DNA of 16,387 nt. It comes from DASPXK01 sp035637315. Its GTDB lineage: Bacteria; Chloroflexota; UBA6077; JACCZL01. The stretch lies in assembly GCA_035637315.1 (NCBI GenBank), contig DASPXK010000284.1, positions 1 to 16,387 of the forward strand, given 5' to 3'. The position numbers and the translations under genes were made by a program. The notes under the pieces are model-generated. The model ran no database searches and was not told the origin of the DNA. It saw only the letters and a list, made by a program, of their open reading frames with translations. Numbering within the stretch: position 1 is the stretch's first letter; each line of letters begins with the position of its first letter. This document shows positions 1 to 6,594 of the stretch, in pieces.

Positions 1-1
1 C

Positions 2-1315
2 TGCCGACAGGCCGGCGCCAAGGCGGTCGCCCGCTCGGCCAACGACGAAGCAGTGGCGTACTTCGAGCAAGCGCTAAACGCTCTGGCGCGTCTTCCAGAA
101 CGTCGTGACACGCTCGAGCTGGCCATCGACATCCGCTTCGATCTGCGCGATGCGCTCCAGCCCCTGGGGCAATTCAAGCGGGTGTTTGACTATCTTCGCG
201 AGGCCGAGCCCATCGCCGACAACCTAGCCGATCAGCATCGGCTGGCCTGGATCCTCTCCTACATGACCTTCTATTTTCGAGTGACCGGCCAGCACGACCA
301 GGCCATAGAACACGGCCGGCGCACCCTTGCCCTGCCTGCAACCCGCGGGGACGTCGCCCTGCAGGTCGAGACGAACCTCCATATGGGCCCGGCCTACCAC
401 GCCCTGGGCGACTATCGCCGCGCGATTGAGGCTTTCACGAACACCCTGGACGCTCTCGAACGCAACCCACTGCCTGAGCTGCTCGGTCACGCAGGCCTCC
501 TCTCGGTCATGTCGCGGAGCTACCCGGTCTGGTCTCTCGCCGAGGTCGGGCGTTTCGGCGACGCACTCGTTTTGGGAGACGAGGCGCTCCGTATTGCCGA
601 GGCGGCCGACCATCCACTGAGCCTCGCCACAGCCTACTGTGTCACGGGCCACGTCCACCTCCGTAGAGGGGATCTCGAGAAGGCGATAGCCGCGCTCGAG
701 CGCGGCCTGGCCGTCTGCCAGACCCGCGACGTCCCGGCCTGGCTTCCTGGCATCTTCTCGCACCTGGGCTATGCCCATACGTTGTCCGGCCGCATCGCCC
801 AGGGCCTCGATCTTCTGGAACAGGGGATGCCGATTTCGACGCGGACCACCGGCGGCCATCCGCTGTGGATCGGCTGGCTCGGCGAGGCGCATCTCTTGTC
901 GGGCCATCGAGACGAGGCGACTGAGATCGCGCAGCGGGCGTCGGAGCTATCGCGCGAGCGCAAGGAGCGGGGCCACGAGGCCTGGGCCCGGCGGCTGGAC
1001 GGCGAAATCGCCGCGCATACCGATCCTCCAGTAGTCGAGCAAGCCGAACGCTCCTACCGGCAGGCCCTCGCGCTGGCGGACGAGCTGGGGATGGGCCCGC
1101 TCCAGGCCCACTGCCATCTTGCCCTGGGCGCCCTCTACCGGGGCGCGGGTCGATCGGAGCAGGCCACAACCGAGCTGTCGGCCGCCATCGAACTGTTCCG
1201 TTCGATGGACATGCAGTTCTGGCTAGGGCGAGCCGAGGCCGAACTGGCAGAAGCCACCGCGTCGCTCCGGGCACGGAGTCCGCACAGCGGACCGTCCGAG
1301 CCGCTCGCCAGCTGA
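2..1315 (+). CDS. TPR-repeat C-terminal region of a cyclase/ATPase-type signalling protein (5' end outside the window)
   Basis: The frame is open from the left edge, so the GTG at 53 is not a real start; the residues before it (RQAGAKAVARSANDEAV) continue the same repeat pattern. About 437 residues are visible, nearly all helical TPR-like units such as 'AYHALGDYRRAIEAF', 'GHVHLRRGDLEKAIAALERG' and 'LGALYRGAGRSEQATTELS'. This region and its ending (AHCHLALGALYRGAG, then MDMQFWLGRAEAEL) resemble the C-terminal TPR part of large proteins with an N-terminal class III nucleotide cyclase domain and an AAA/NB-ARC-like ATPase domain. Those catalytic domains would lie upstream, so cyclase activity is inferred from the family and not seen. 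TPR arrays usually bind partner proteins. The gene converges on the VOC gene with 25 bp between them; a weak imperfect hairpin (1308-1334) without a T-tract lies there. Confidence is high for the TPR part and moderate for the full architecture. Confidence 0.85.
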   Translation, partial: CRQAGAKAVARSANDEAVAYFEQALNALARLPERRDTLELAIDIRFDLRDALQPLGQFKRVFDYLREAEPIADNLADQHRLAWILSYMTFYFRVTGQHDQAIEHGRRTLALPATRGDVALQVETNLHMGPAYHALGDYRRAIEAFTNTLDALERNPLPELLGHAGLLSVMSRSYPVWSLAEVGRFGDALVLGDEALRIAEAADHPLSLATAYCVTGHVHLRRGDLEKAIAALERGLAVCQTRDVPAWLPGIFSHLGYAHTLSGRIAQGLDLLEQGMPISTRTTGGHPLWIGWLGEAHLLSGHRDEATEIAQRASELSRERKERGHEAWARRLDGEIAAHTDPPVVEQAERSYRQALALADELGMGPLQAHCHLALGALYRGAGRSEQATTELSAAIELFRSMDMQFWLGRAEAELAEATASLRARSPHSGPSEPLAS

Positions 1316-1340
1316 GGCCGCCTCGCCAGCTTGGTTGTGA

Positions 1341-1754
1341 CTAGCTGTGTGGCGCGATCAGCTCCAGTTGGATGTTGTCCGGGTCGCGAAAGAAGAGCGA
1401 GTAGAACTCCAGCCCGTAAATCGGTTTGAAATCGGTGATCTGCCCGTGCGCCACACCCCGTTCGTCGAGGACCCGCACGGCCCGCTCCAGCTCGTCGCGA
1501 CTGGCCACGCTGAAGGCGAGATGATCGAGTCCTACCCGATTCTCGTCGAAGCGGTCCCCGCTCGTGGCACGACTCGGGTCCGGGGCCGGGCCGAGCGCGA
1601 GCAGCCCGGTGCCGTTGCTGAGCAAGACAATGGGCGGGATCTCCATCGCGACCTGAAACCCAAGCACGCTGGTATAGAACTCGCGGGCACGGTCCATGTC
1701 GCTGACCGTGAGGCGTAGGTGATGGACCGCGCCTGTCGCGATCTGAGCTGCCAT
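1341..1754 (-). CDS. VOC (glyoxalase/dioxygenase superfamily) protein
   Basis: A 137-residue protein made of two beta-alpha-beta-beta-beta modules, the usual length for a single-chain VOC protein. Module one begins 'HHLRLTVSDMDRAREFYTSV' (11-30); module two begins 'GLDHLAFSV' (75-83) and ends 'DPDNIQLELIAP' (124-135). Likely metal ligands are H12, H78 and E131; the glutamate often found at the end of module one is not evident (LLALGP). VOC proteins bind a divalent metal and act on small molecules as lyases, dioxygenases or drug-binding resistance proteins, so the substrate cannot be named. I chose the ATG at 1754 over the in-frame TTG at 1793 because a GGGAGGGA motif lies 6 nt before it and homology starts only after it. 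It follows the ABM-like gene by 57 bp on the same strand and is probably co-transcribed with it. Confidence 0.88.
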   Translation of the reverse strand: MAAQIATGAVHHLRLTVSDMDRAREFYTSVLGFQVAMEIPPIVLLSNGTGLLALGPAPDPSRATSGDRFDENRVGLDHLAFSVASRDELERAVRVLDERGVAHGQITDFKPIYGLEFYSLFFRDPDNIQLELIAPHS

Positions 1755-1760
1755 TCGATG

Positions 1761-1768
1761 TCCCTCCC
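1761..1768 (-). promoter_or_regulatory. Ribosome binding site that fixes the VOC start
   Basis: On the minus strand GGGAGGGA lies 6 nt before the ATG at 1754. It supports that start over the upstream in-frame TTG at 1793, which has no comparable motif. Confidence 0.7.
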
Positions 1769-1811
1769 GAAGCGAGACGGTTTGCGCCGCCAACGTGTCC
1801 TGCTGGGCAGG

Positions 1812-2114
1812 CTACATGAGGTAGGAGTGGACCACCTCCGTGTCGACGAATTCGGGCTCGCCGTCGATGAGCTTCAGCAGGTCCTGATAGAACTGGTTGG
1901 TCTCCGGGCGGTTCGAGTTCTGCTGGGCGAGCTGCGCGTTCTCGAACAAGACCACCATGATGCAGTCGTTCGGCGAACGGCTGCCTCGCAGCATGTACTC
2001 GCCCTTGAAGCCCGGCGCCTTCGGCGCCTGGTCGGCTTGCCAGCGGCGGCTCAGCTCCTCCAGTCTCGGCCAGCTGTCCGGCTTGACCTTGCAGCGAATT
2101 ACCTGGACGAACAT
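1812..2114 (-). CDS. ABM-like (dimeric alpha/beta barrel) small protein
   Basis: A 100-residue protein with the size and rhythm of an antibiotic-biosynthesis-monooxygenase-type domain: an opening beta strand (MFVQVIRCKVKP), an amphipathic helix (SWPRLEELSRRWQ), the central 'APGFKGEYMLRG' strand pair, then 'DCIMVVLFENAQLA' and a final helix (NQFYQDLLKLI). Family members are cofactor-free oxygenases acting on aromatic polyketides, heme-degrading enzymes, or dimeric proteins of unknown role; there is no residue here from which I can name a reaction. The ATG at 2114 is chosen over the longer frame to 2144 because GAGGAGGTGG lies directly upstream. It is the first gene of a unit with the VOC gene and is divergent from the MarR-efflux operon. 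The assignment rests on pattern recognition only. Confidence 0.75.
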   Translation of the reverse strand: MFVQVIRCKVKPDSWPRLEELSRRWQADQAPKAPGFKGEYMLRGSRSPNDCIMVVLFENAQLAQQNSNRPETNQFYQDLLKLIDGEPEFVDTEVVHSYLM

Positions 2115-2117
2115 GCA

Positions 2118-2127
2118 CCACCTCCTC
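2118..2127 (-). promoter_or_regulatory. Strong ribosome binding site of the ABM-like gene
   Basis: GAGGAGGTGG on the minus strand, with its AGGAGG core 6 nt before the ATG at 2114. It is one of the strongest Shine-Dalgarno matches in the window and decides the start. Confidence 0.8.
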
Positions 2128-2159
2128 GACATTGTGGCTGCCATTCAGCCCACACCATC

Positions 2160-2188
2160 ACTATGCTCGCCTCGCCTGCGCCTGTCAA
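2160..2188 (-). promoter_or_regulatory. Sigma-70-type promoter of the ABM-VOC unit
   Basis: Reading the minus strand, a perfect TTGACA (2188-2183) is followed by exactly 17 bp and CATAGT (2165-2160), four of six matches to TATAAT. Transcription would start near 2153, giving a leader of about 40 nt before the ATG at 2114. It is the best promoter match I found in the window. Confidence 0.6.
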
Positions 2189-2246
2189 ACCCAACAACAC
2201 GCCCAGGCGGCGCGTGCTCAAGGAGTGCGGTCTGGCCCGAGGCCCG

Positions 2247-2255
2247 TGCTACAAT
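2247..2255 (+). promoter_or_regulatory. Candidate extended -10 promoter of the MarR-efflux operon
   Basis: TGCTACAAT fits the extended -10 pattern TGnTATAAT with one mismatch. No good -35 lies 17 bp upstream, as is common for extended -10 promoters. Transcription would start near 2262, inside the palindrome at 2261-2279, which would suit repression by the MarR product. GATAAT at 2259-2264 is an alternative -10. Confidence 0.4.
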
Positions 2256-2260
2256 CGGGA

Positions 2261-2279
2261 TAATTCGTACAACGAACTA
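2261..2279. promoter_or_regulatory. Palindromic operator candidate for the MarR regulator
   Basis: TAATTCGTACAACGAACTA is an 8-3-8 inverted repeat with seven of eight pairs matching; the inner TTCGT-ACA-ACGAA is perfect. It ends 8 bp before the marR ATG and covers the likely transcription start. Size, symmetry and place fit a MarR-family autorepression site. Binding is inferred. Confidence 0.55.
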
Positions 2280-2287
2280 GGTCGCAT

Positions 2288-2782
2288 ATGGCGCGTCGGT
2301 CGCTCGCCCAGTCAGCGCTAATAGAGGACGAGGCCCCGCCGGAGGCGGTGGCTGCAGAACTGGTCGGGCTGCTCCCCAAGCTGGTCCGCCTGGTGGTGGC
2401 CGAGATGCACGCGGCCCCGCACACGGCTGGCATGACCCTGGCCCAGTTCCGCGTCCTGGCGCGCCTGAGCGAGCGCGAATACCGCGCCGCCGAGCTGGCC
2501 GCCGCTCTCGAGATCGGTCGGCCCACCCTCACCGTCACCGCCGATTGTCTGGTGCGGCGGGCCCTCGTCGATCGAGTTCGGGAGCTGCCCGGCGACCGGC
2601 GGGGCGTCTTGCTCCGCCTGACGCCGACCGGCCGGGCGCTCTATCGGGCATTGGAGGCCCGCGCGGCGTCCGCCCTGGCCAGACTGCTGGGGACTGCCAG
2701 CGCTACCGAGCGGACGGCCCTCGCGATCGGGTTGGCGGCCCTACAGCGCGGCCTCCAGGCCGATCGGATGGTGGCCAGATGA
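2288..2782 (+). CDS. MarR-family transcriptional regulator
   Basis: A 164-residue winged helix-turn-helix protein. The core runs from 'MTLAQFRVLARLSEREYRAA' (49-68) through the recognition region 'LAAALEIGRPTLTVTADCLV' (70-89) to the wing 'GDRRGVLLRLTPTG' (102-115), which has the Asp-Arg pair typical of MarR wings (D103, R104). Flanking helices (about 20-45 and 120-158) would form the dimer interface. MarR proteins usually repress a nearby efflux or detoxification operon and release DNA when they bind an aromatic ligand. The gene is first in the operon; its stop overlaps the next start (ATGA at 2779-2782), so translation is probably coupled. The ATG at 2288 has only a weak AGG site 6 nt upstream. 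Autoregulation through the palindrome at 2261-2279 is inferred. Confidence 0.92.
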   Translation: MARRSLAQSALIEDEAPPEAVAAELVGLLPKLVRLVVAEMHAAPHTAGMTLAQFRVLARLSEREYRAAELAAALEIGRPTLTVTADCLVRRALVDRVRELPGDRRGVLLRLTPTGRALYRALEARAASALARLLGTASATERTALAIGLAALQRGLQADRMVAR

Positions 2783-3702
2783 CCACGCCAAGGATCGAGC
2801 GCCCGCTGCAGCCGGACCCGGGCGCCGAGCGGGCACCGGCCACCGAGCAGCAGCCGGGCGACGGGAACGGACGCGGCGCGCCTGGCGACGACCAGGTCAC
2901 GGCCACCACCGCCACTGTGGCGGCCGAGAGCCGCGTGCCGACGACCGAGCCGTCTACGAGGGTAGCTGTCGAGCCTCGGGCGACGCGCCGGCGAGGGCGC
3001 CTGCTGTGGCTCGTTCCGATCCTGTTGATCGTAGCCGGGATCAGCCTTACGGTCGGCTATCGCTACTGGTACGAGTCGACCTACTTCGTGATCACCGACA
3101 ACGCCCAGGTGAACGGTGACCTGGTCCAGGTTGGATCGCTCAACGCGGGCCGCATCGTCGCCACCCACGTCGAGGTTGGGACGCAAGTCCGAAAGGACCA
3201 GGAGCTGGCGGTGGTAGCGATGCCCCAGCAGGTCACCACCCCACTTGGCGCCCAGCCCAGAATCGACGTTACCGGTAGCAGCGACACGCTGGTCTCGGTG
3301 CGCTCACCGCTCAGCGGGGTGGTGGCGGCGCGAATGGGCTACATCGGCGGCACCGTCGCGGCCGGGCAGGCCATGTACATGCTGGTCGACCCGCGCCAGG
3401 TCTGGATCAAGGCCAACATCGACGAGACCAAGATAGCCCGGGTCCATCCCGGCCAGTCGGTCGAGGTCCACGTCGACGCGCTCGACCGAACGTTTGCCGG
3501 GCGGGTCGAGGCGGTCACGCCGGCCAGCGCGGCGACCTTCTCGCTGCTGCCCGCCCAGAACGCCTCCGGCAACTTCATCAAGGTCACCCAATACGTGCCG
3601 GTCAAGATCGTCGTCGACACTGAGGGCGCGGTTTTGCCGCTCGGGACCTCGGTCGAGGTCAGGATTCAGGTCCAGCAGCCCACCGGCCCGCTGCCGTGGT
3701 AG
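2779..3702 (+). CDS. HlyD/EmrA-type membrane fusion (adaptor) protein, short form
   Basis: A 307-residue periplasmic-adaptor-type protein. Order: a disordered Pro/Glu/Thr-rich cytoplasmic tail (1-70), one membrane helix (about 75-96, 'LLWLVPILLIVAGISLTVGY'), the first lipoyl half ('TDNAQVNGDLVQVGSLNAGR', 106-125), the second lipoyl half ('VRSPLSGVVAARMGYIGG', 174-191), then the beta-barrel domain (to about 245) and the EmrA-type ending 'NASGNFIKVTQYVPVKI'. Only about 30 residues join the lipoyl halves, so the long coiled-coil hairpin of E. coli EmrA (about 390 residues) is absent and contact with a TolC-like channel is unlikely. The start is the ATG in the ATGA overlap with marR; the frame is open further upstream but that part is an out-of-frame shadow of marR. 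It should pair with the MFS pump that follows. Confidence 0.9.
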   Translation: MTTPRIERPLQPDPGAERAPATEQQPGDGNGRGAPGDDQVTATTATVAAESRVPTTEPSTRVAVEPRATRRRGRLLWLVPILLIVAGISLTVGYRYWYESTYFVITDNAQVNGDLVQVGSLNAGRIVATHVEVGTQVRKDQELAVVAMPQQVTTPLGAQPRIDVTGSSDTLVSVRSPLSGVVAARMGYIGGTVAAGQAMYMLVDPRQVWIKANIDETKIARVHPGQSVEVHVDALDRTFAGRVEAVTPASAATFSLLPAQNASGNFIKVTQYVPVKIVVDTEGAVLPLGTSVEVRIQVQQPTGPLPW

Positions 3703-5285
3703 CCGTCGCGCTGCCCGCCAGCCGCCTGCGAGGCCACTTCAGCGGCCTCGCGTATCACTGGCAGGCGTTGGTCGTGGTGGTCCTGGGCTCGTTCATGGTG
3801 ATCCTGGACACGACCATCGTCAACATCGCCCTGCCACGCATCATCCAGGTCTTCCAGGCCAGCGTGAACGAGGGCCAGCTTGTCGTCACCGCCTACATGC
3901 TGGCGCTGGCTGTCGTGATGCCGGCGACCGGCTACCTGTCGGACAGGTTTGGAGCGAAACGGCTCTATCTGGCCACGATCGCCCTCTTCACCATTGGCTC
4001 GGCGCTGTGCGGGCTGGCTCCGAATATCGAGGGGCTGATCGTGTTCCGTATCCTCCAGGGGCTGGGCGGCGGGATGACCATGCCACTCGGGATGAGCCTG
4101 CTGTTCCAGGTCGCCCCGCCCCGCCAGCGAGGCACGATTATGGGCATGTTCGGGCTGCCCATCCTGGTGGCGCCCGTGCTCGGACCCACGCTGGGCGGTT
4201 ACCTGGTGGAGTATGTCGACTGGCGACCGATCTTCACTCTCAACATCCCGATCGGGGTGCTCGCGGTCGCGGCGGGCAGCCTGATCCTGCGCGAGACTCC
4301 CACACGTGGCGGGGCGCGGTTCGACTGGGCTGGCTTCACGCTCTCGGCGGTCGGTTTTTCCGCCGCCATGCTGGCCCTCGAGAAGGCTCCCGAGGACGGC
4401 TGGACGGCCCCCCATGTGGTGGTGCTGTGGCTGATCACGGCCGCGGCCATACCAAGCTGGATCGTCGTGGAGCTGGCCCAGGACCAGCCGCTGCTCGATC
4501 TCGGCGTCCTGCGCGACCGGACCTACCTCGTTGCGATGATTGTCAGCTTCATCCAGACGATCGCGATGTTCTCGTCGATGCTCCTGCTGCCCCTGTTCTT
4601 ACAGAACGTGCGCGGCCTGGGTGCGATGGAGACAGGAATCTTGCTGCTCCCGCAGGGTCTCGCCGCGGCCGTCATGATGCCGATCTCCGGACGACTGCTG
4701 GACAAGATCGGCCCGCGACCGCTGGTGATTCCCGGCATGCTGGCGCTGGCGTACGCGACCTGGCTGCTGTCGTCGATCGACCTGAACACCCCGGACAGCG
4801 CGCTGTTCACGATCATGGTGGTGCGGGGCTTCTCGATGGGGATCATGATGATGCCGGTCATGACCGTGGCGATGGACACCATCCCGCCGCCGCAGATCCC
4901 GCGCGCCACCGCGCTCGCCAACGTCACGCGTCAGCTGTTCGGCGCGTTCGGGACCGGCGTCTTCGCCAGTATCCTTCTGGACCGCCAGCACTTCCACCAG
5001 GCGATCCTGGCTCAGACGGTCACCCCCACCAACGGCGCCGCTGTGCAGGTCCTGTCCGCCACGACGAGCGCGATGCTCCAGCAGGGCCTGCCCGACGCGG
5101 CGGCCCAGATGATGGGGCTGGCCGCGCTCGGCCGCTACGTCGGTCTGGCGGCCAGCGTACGCGCCTTCGACGACTGCTTCTACCTGTCCGCGTGGCTCGC
5201 CCTGGCTGGCCTGATCCCGACCATCTGGCTCACCCGCGGAAAGCGAATGGGCCGCCACTCCGGCTCCGCGGCGCTGATCGACTGA
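3696..5285 (+). CDS. DHA2-family (EmrB/QacA-type) MFS drug efflux transporter
   Basis: A 529-residue, probably 14-helix proton-coupled exporter. Family motifs are clear: 'LDTTIVNIALP' in helix 1 (37-47), motif A 'GYLSDRFGAKR' (79-89), motif B 'RILQGLGGG' (118-126) and motif C 'PVLGPTLGG' (160-168) in helix 5, the antiporter signature. It should exchange protons for hydrophobic or aromatic drugs, fatty acids or pigments; the substrate is not visible. The GTG start at 3696 lies inside the adaptor gene, whose TAG ends at 3702, so the genes overlap by 7 nt and translation is likely coupled; there is no clear Shine-Dalgarno. The operon regulator-adaptor-pump is a standard EmrRAB-like arrangement. 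A 137-bp convergent gap to vapC follows; an imperfect GC-rich hairpin (5284-5314) without a T-tract lies at the stop. Confidence 0.94.
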   Translation: MVAVALPASRLRGHFSGLAYHWQALVVVVLGSFMVILDTTIVNIALPRIIQVFQASVNEGQLVVTAYMLALAVVMPATGYLSDRFGAKRLYLATIALFTIGSALCGLAPNIEGLIVFRILQGLGGGMTMPLGMSLLFQVAPPRQRGTIMGMFGLPILVAPVLGPTLGGYLVEYVDWRPIFTLNIPIGVLAVAAGSLILRETPTRGGARFDWAGFTLSAVGFSAAMLALEKAPEDGWTAPHVVVLWLITAAAIPSWIVVELAQDQPLLDLGVLRDRTYLVAMIVSFIQTIAMFSSMLLLPLFLQNVRGLGAMETGILLLPQGLAAAVMMPISGRLLDKIGPRPLVIPGMLALAYATWLLSSIDLNTPDSALFTIMVVRGFSMGIMMMPVMTVAMDTIPPPQIPRATALANVTRQLFGAFGTGVFASILLDRQHFHQAILAQTVTPTNGAAVQVLSATTSAMLQQGLPDAAAQMMGLAALGRYVGLAASVRAFDDCFYLSAWLALAGLIPTIWLTRGKRMGRHSGSAALID

Positions 5286-5348
5286 GCGGGGGCACCGCCC
5301 AACTGCGGCCGCTCCGTCGGGCCCATCGTACGTATCACGGTCTCGGGT

Positions 5349-5423
5349 CTCGTCGGCGAGCTCGCGCACGATAACGGCCAGCGAGTGGACGTCCCTGACC
5401 GCGCCAAACAACTCGCCTGCGTT
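5349..5423 (-). pseudogene. Relic of a nitronate monooxygenase C-terminus
   Basis: Read on the minus strand, the 25 codons from 5423 to 5349 (NAGELFGAVRDV, then HSLAVIVRELADE) align without gaps to residues 289-313 of the complete nitronate monooxygenase encoded at 6595-7563 (YAGESVGAVRGA, then QPAASIVRELADE): 16 of 25 identical by hand count. At DNA level 23 of 24 bases match between 5349-5372 and 6625-6648, and about 54 of 75 overall. The match begins at the last base of the vapC stop codon and does not continue into vapC. The frame runs on without the expected end (AERLLRR), so this is a fragment and not a gene. It is probably what remains of a second copy or a neighbouring paralogue. Confidence 0.65.
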
Positions 5424-5851
5424 TACCGAACAGTGGTCGCCTCGGTGATCAGGGTCAGGCCCTCTACCCCGACGTAGTCCTCGGCGTTGTGGGTGACCAG
5501 CGGTATCTGGTGGACACGGGCCGTGGCGGCGATCCAGGCGTCGCTCGTAGTGATCGGGCGCCCGCGGCGGCGCGCTCCGTCACTCACTTCGGCCCACCCT
5601 CGGCAGAGCGCGCGGTCGAACGGATAGATGACGAAGCTCCGCAGGTGCCGCTCCAGCGCGCGACGTCGATCCTCTCCCCAATTCCGAGCAAGTGTCCAAC
5701 GATCGAGTTCAGCGACGGTCATGAACGAGATGACAAGCAGCCTGGCGGACAGGTGCGGCCGGTACAGTTCGGCGCGCGAGTCACGCCTGAAGAGGAACGA
5801 GATGACATCGGTATCGACGACGACCGGGTCAGTCGTTGGCCGGAGACTCAT
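5423..5851 (-). CDS. vapC: PIN-domain ribonuclease toxin (VapC-like)
   Basis: A 142-residue single-domain PIN protein, the normal size for VapC. Conserved acidic residues are in place: D13 in 'VVVDTDVISF', E48 in 'TVAELDRW', D104 in 'ITTSDAWIAATA', with N122 in 'THNAEDY' at the fourth position, where Asp or Asn is common. These residues coordinate Mg2+ or Mn2+ for cleavage of RNA, often tRNA or rRNA. The start ATG overlaps the stop of the upstream gene (ATGA at 5848-5851), the usual translational coupling of antitoxin and toxin. The sequence resembles the VapC/FitB type; the RNA target cannot be read from it. Its 3' end abuts a nitronate monooxygenase relic. Confidence 0.9.
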   Translation of the reverse strand: MSLRPTTDPVVVDTDVISFLFRRDSRAELYRPHLSARLLVISFMTVAELDRWTLARNWGEDRRRALERHLRSFVIYPFDRALCRGWAEVSDGARRRGRPITTSDAWIAATARVHQIPLVTHNAEDYVGVEGLTLITEATTVR

Positions 5852-6216
5852 CCTGCGTCTCGCCGCCAGACGCGGACGGCGGCGATTGCGCTATCAGCAT
5901 TCTCGTCCGGTGGCCAGAAGTCGCCGAGCAGAGCCTCGAAGTCCGCAGCCGGCGCCACGCTTTGCCTCGCGGCAAGCAAGTCCAGATCATGCCTGCCGTA
6001 GAACGAAGGCGCATCGGCCTCGTCCGGCGCGATACCTTCGCCTCGCTCGAGGATCTCGATGTCCTCAACTTCCACGAGGCGAACCTGACTCTGATCACGG
6101 TCAGACTGGCCACGCGTGAGTGCGTCACGGACGACCTCGACCGCCGATTCGGCCAAGGATCCCTCGATAGTCACCGTGACGCGAGCGCGAAGCCGCCCAG
6201 CGGGAGTCTCACCCAT
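5848..6216 (-). CDS. Candidate antitoxin partner of the PIN toxin, no known class recognised
   Basis: A 122-residue acidic protein directly upstream of vapC with a 4-nt ATGA overlap, so it holds the antitoxin position. The N-terminus 'RARVTVTIEGSLAESAVEVV' (10-29) could be a short strand followed by a helix, as in ribbon-helix-helix DNA-binding proteins, but I cannot match it with confidence to RHH, AbrB, Phd or MerR antitoxins. The middle (45-75) is rich in Glu and Asp. The C-terminus 'FEALLGDFWPPDENADSAI' then 'AAVRVWRRDAG' has the acidic-then-basic helical look of a toxin-wrapping tail. It is longer than most VapB proteins (about 70-90 residues). The start ATG at 6216 has GGAAGGGAG 5 nt upstream. 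Function rests on gene order. Confidence 0.7.
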   Translation of the reverse strand: MGETPAGRLRARVTVTIEGSLAESAVEVVRDALTRGQSDRDQSQVRLVEVEDIEILERGEGIAPDEADAPSFYGRHDLDLLAARQSVAPAADFEALLGDFWPPDENADSAIAAVRVWRRDAG

Positions 6217-6594
6217 CTCGTCTCCCTTCCTTGCCGAAGACGCAACCCGTCACTCCGCCTAACGAGGAGGATACGGCAGCGCGCGCCCCGGCTGCATACC
6301 CAACCGACGGGTCAGGGAGAAGTTGGGGCGGTCGGCTGCCTGGCCCACGAGCGTCGTCGCGGGTTACCCGCCGCCGGGCTCGCTCCCGTGCTTGTTGCCC
6401 GCCGTCTGGCTCACGCGCGGCCGGCGAGACGTCCGCCACGCGAAGACGGTCGCGCCGCTCGGGCTGTAGCGTCGCAAGACGTCTAGCGCGATCTAAGTTT
6501 GTCGGCCTCCGCACGAGCCGCCTCTGCAAGCTTCAACGTCGAACGTCCAGGGAGCTTCGCTTTCGACTCTCGGCCTTCGACTTTCGACTCAGGT
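6217..6594. other. 378-bp intergenic region without a supported gene
   Basis: It lies between the nitronate monooxygenase stop and the antitoxin start, both on the minus strand. Frames on both strands are Arg/Pro/Ala-rich shadows without family features. It holds the antitoxin ribosome binding site (6222-6230), an imperfect inverted repeat (CCGTCT at 6402-6407 with AGACGG at 6444-6449, and CGCG pairs inside) and the heptamer array at 6562-6589. The vapBC promoter must be here or further upstream, but I find no convincing -35/-10 pair. Confidence 0.6.
6562..6589. repeat. Heptamer tandem array (TTCGACT) just after the nitronate monooxygenase stop
   Basis: In a strict 7-bp register the plus strand reads TTCGACT, CTCGGCC, TTCGACT, TTCGACT: three exact units and one decayed unit. 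It starts 5 bp beyond the stop codon (6595-6597) in the direction of transcription. It has no open coding role. Confidence 0.6.

Noticed and set aside
1308..1334. Imperfect hairpin between the convergent TPR and VOC genes as a bidirectional terminator
   Set aside because: The stem needs several bulges and no T-tract follows.
5284..5314. GAGCGG...CCGCTC hairpin with an inner GGGC/GCCC stem after the MFS stop, as a terminator
   Set aside because: Stem is interrupted and no T-run follows on either strand; not enough for an intrinsic terminator call.
3494..5374. A 626-codon open frame on the plus strand overlapping the MFS gene in another frame
   Set aside because: Arg/Pro/Ala-rich shadow of the MFS gene produced by high GC; no domain or motif, and the MFS frame has all family signatures.
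6257..6263. GCCTAAC, which resembles one end of an integron attC site
   Set aside because: No matching GTTRRRY partner at a suitable distance, no paired inner boxes and no integrase; a 7-mer is expected by chance.
6402..6449. Imperfect palindrome (CCGTCT...AGACGG) in the 378-bp gap as a terminator or attachment site
   Set aside because: Short broken arms with a large loop; no integrase or second copy in the window.
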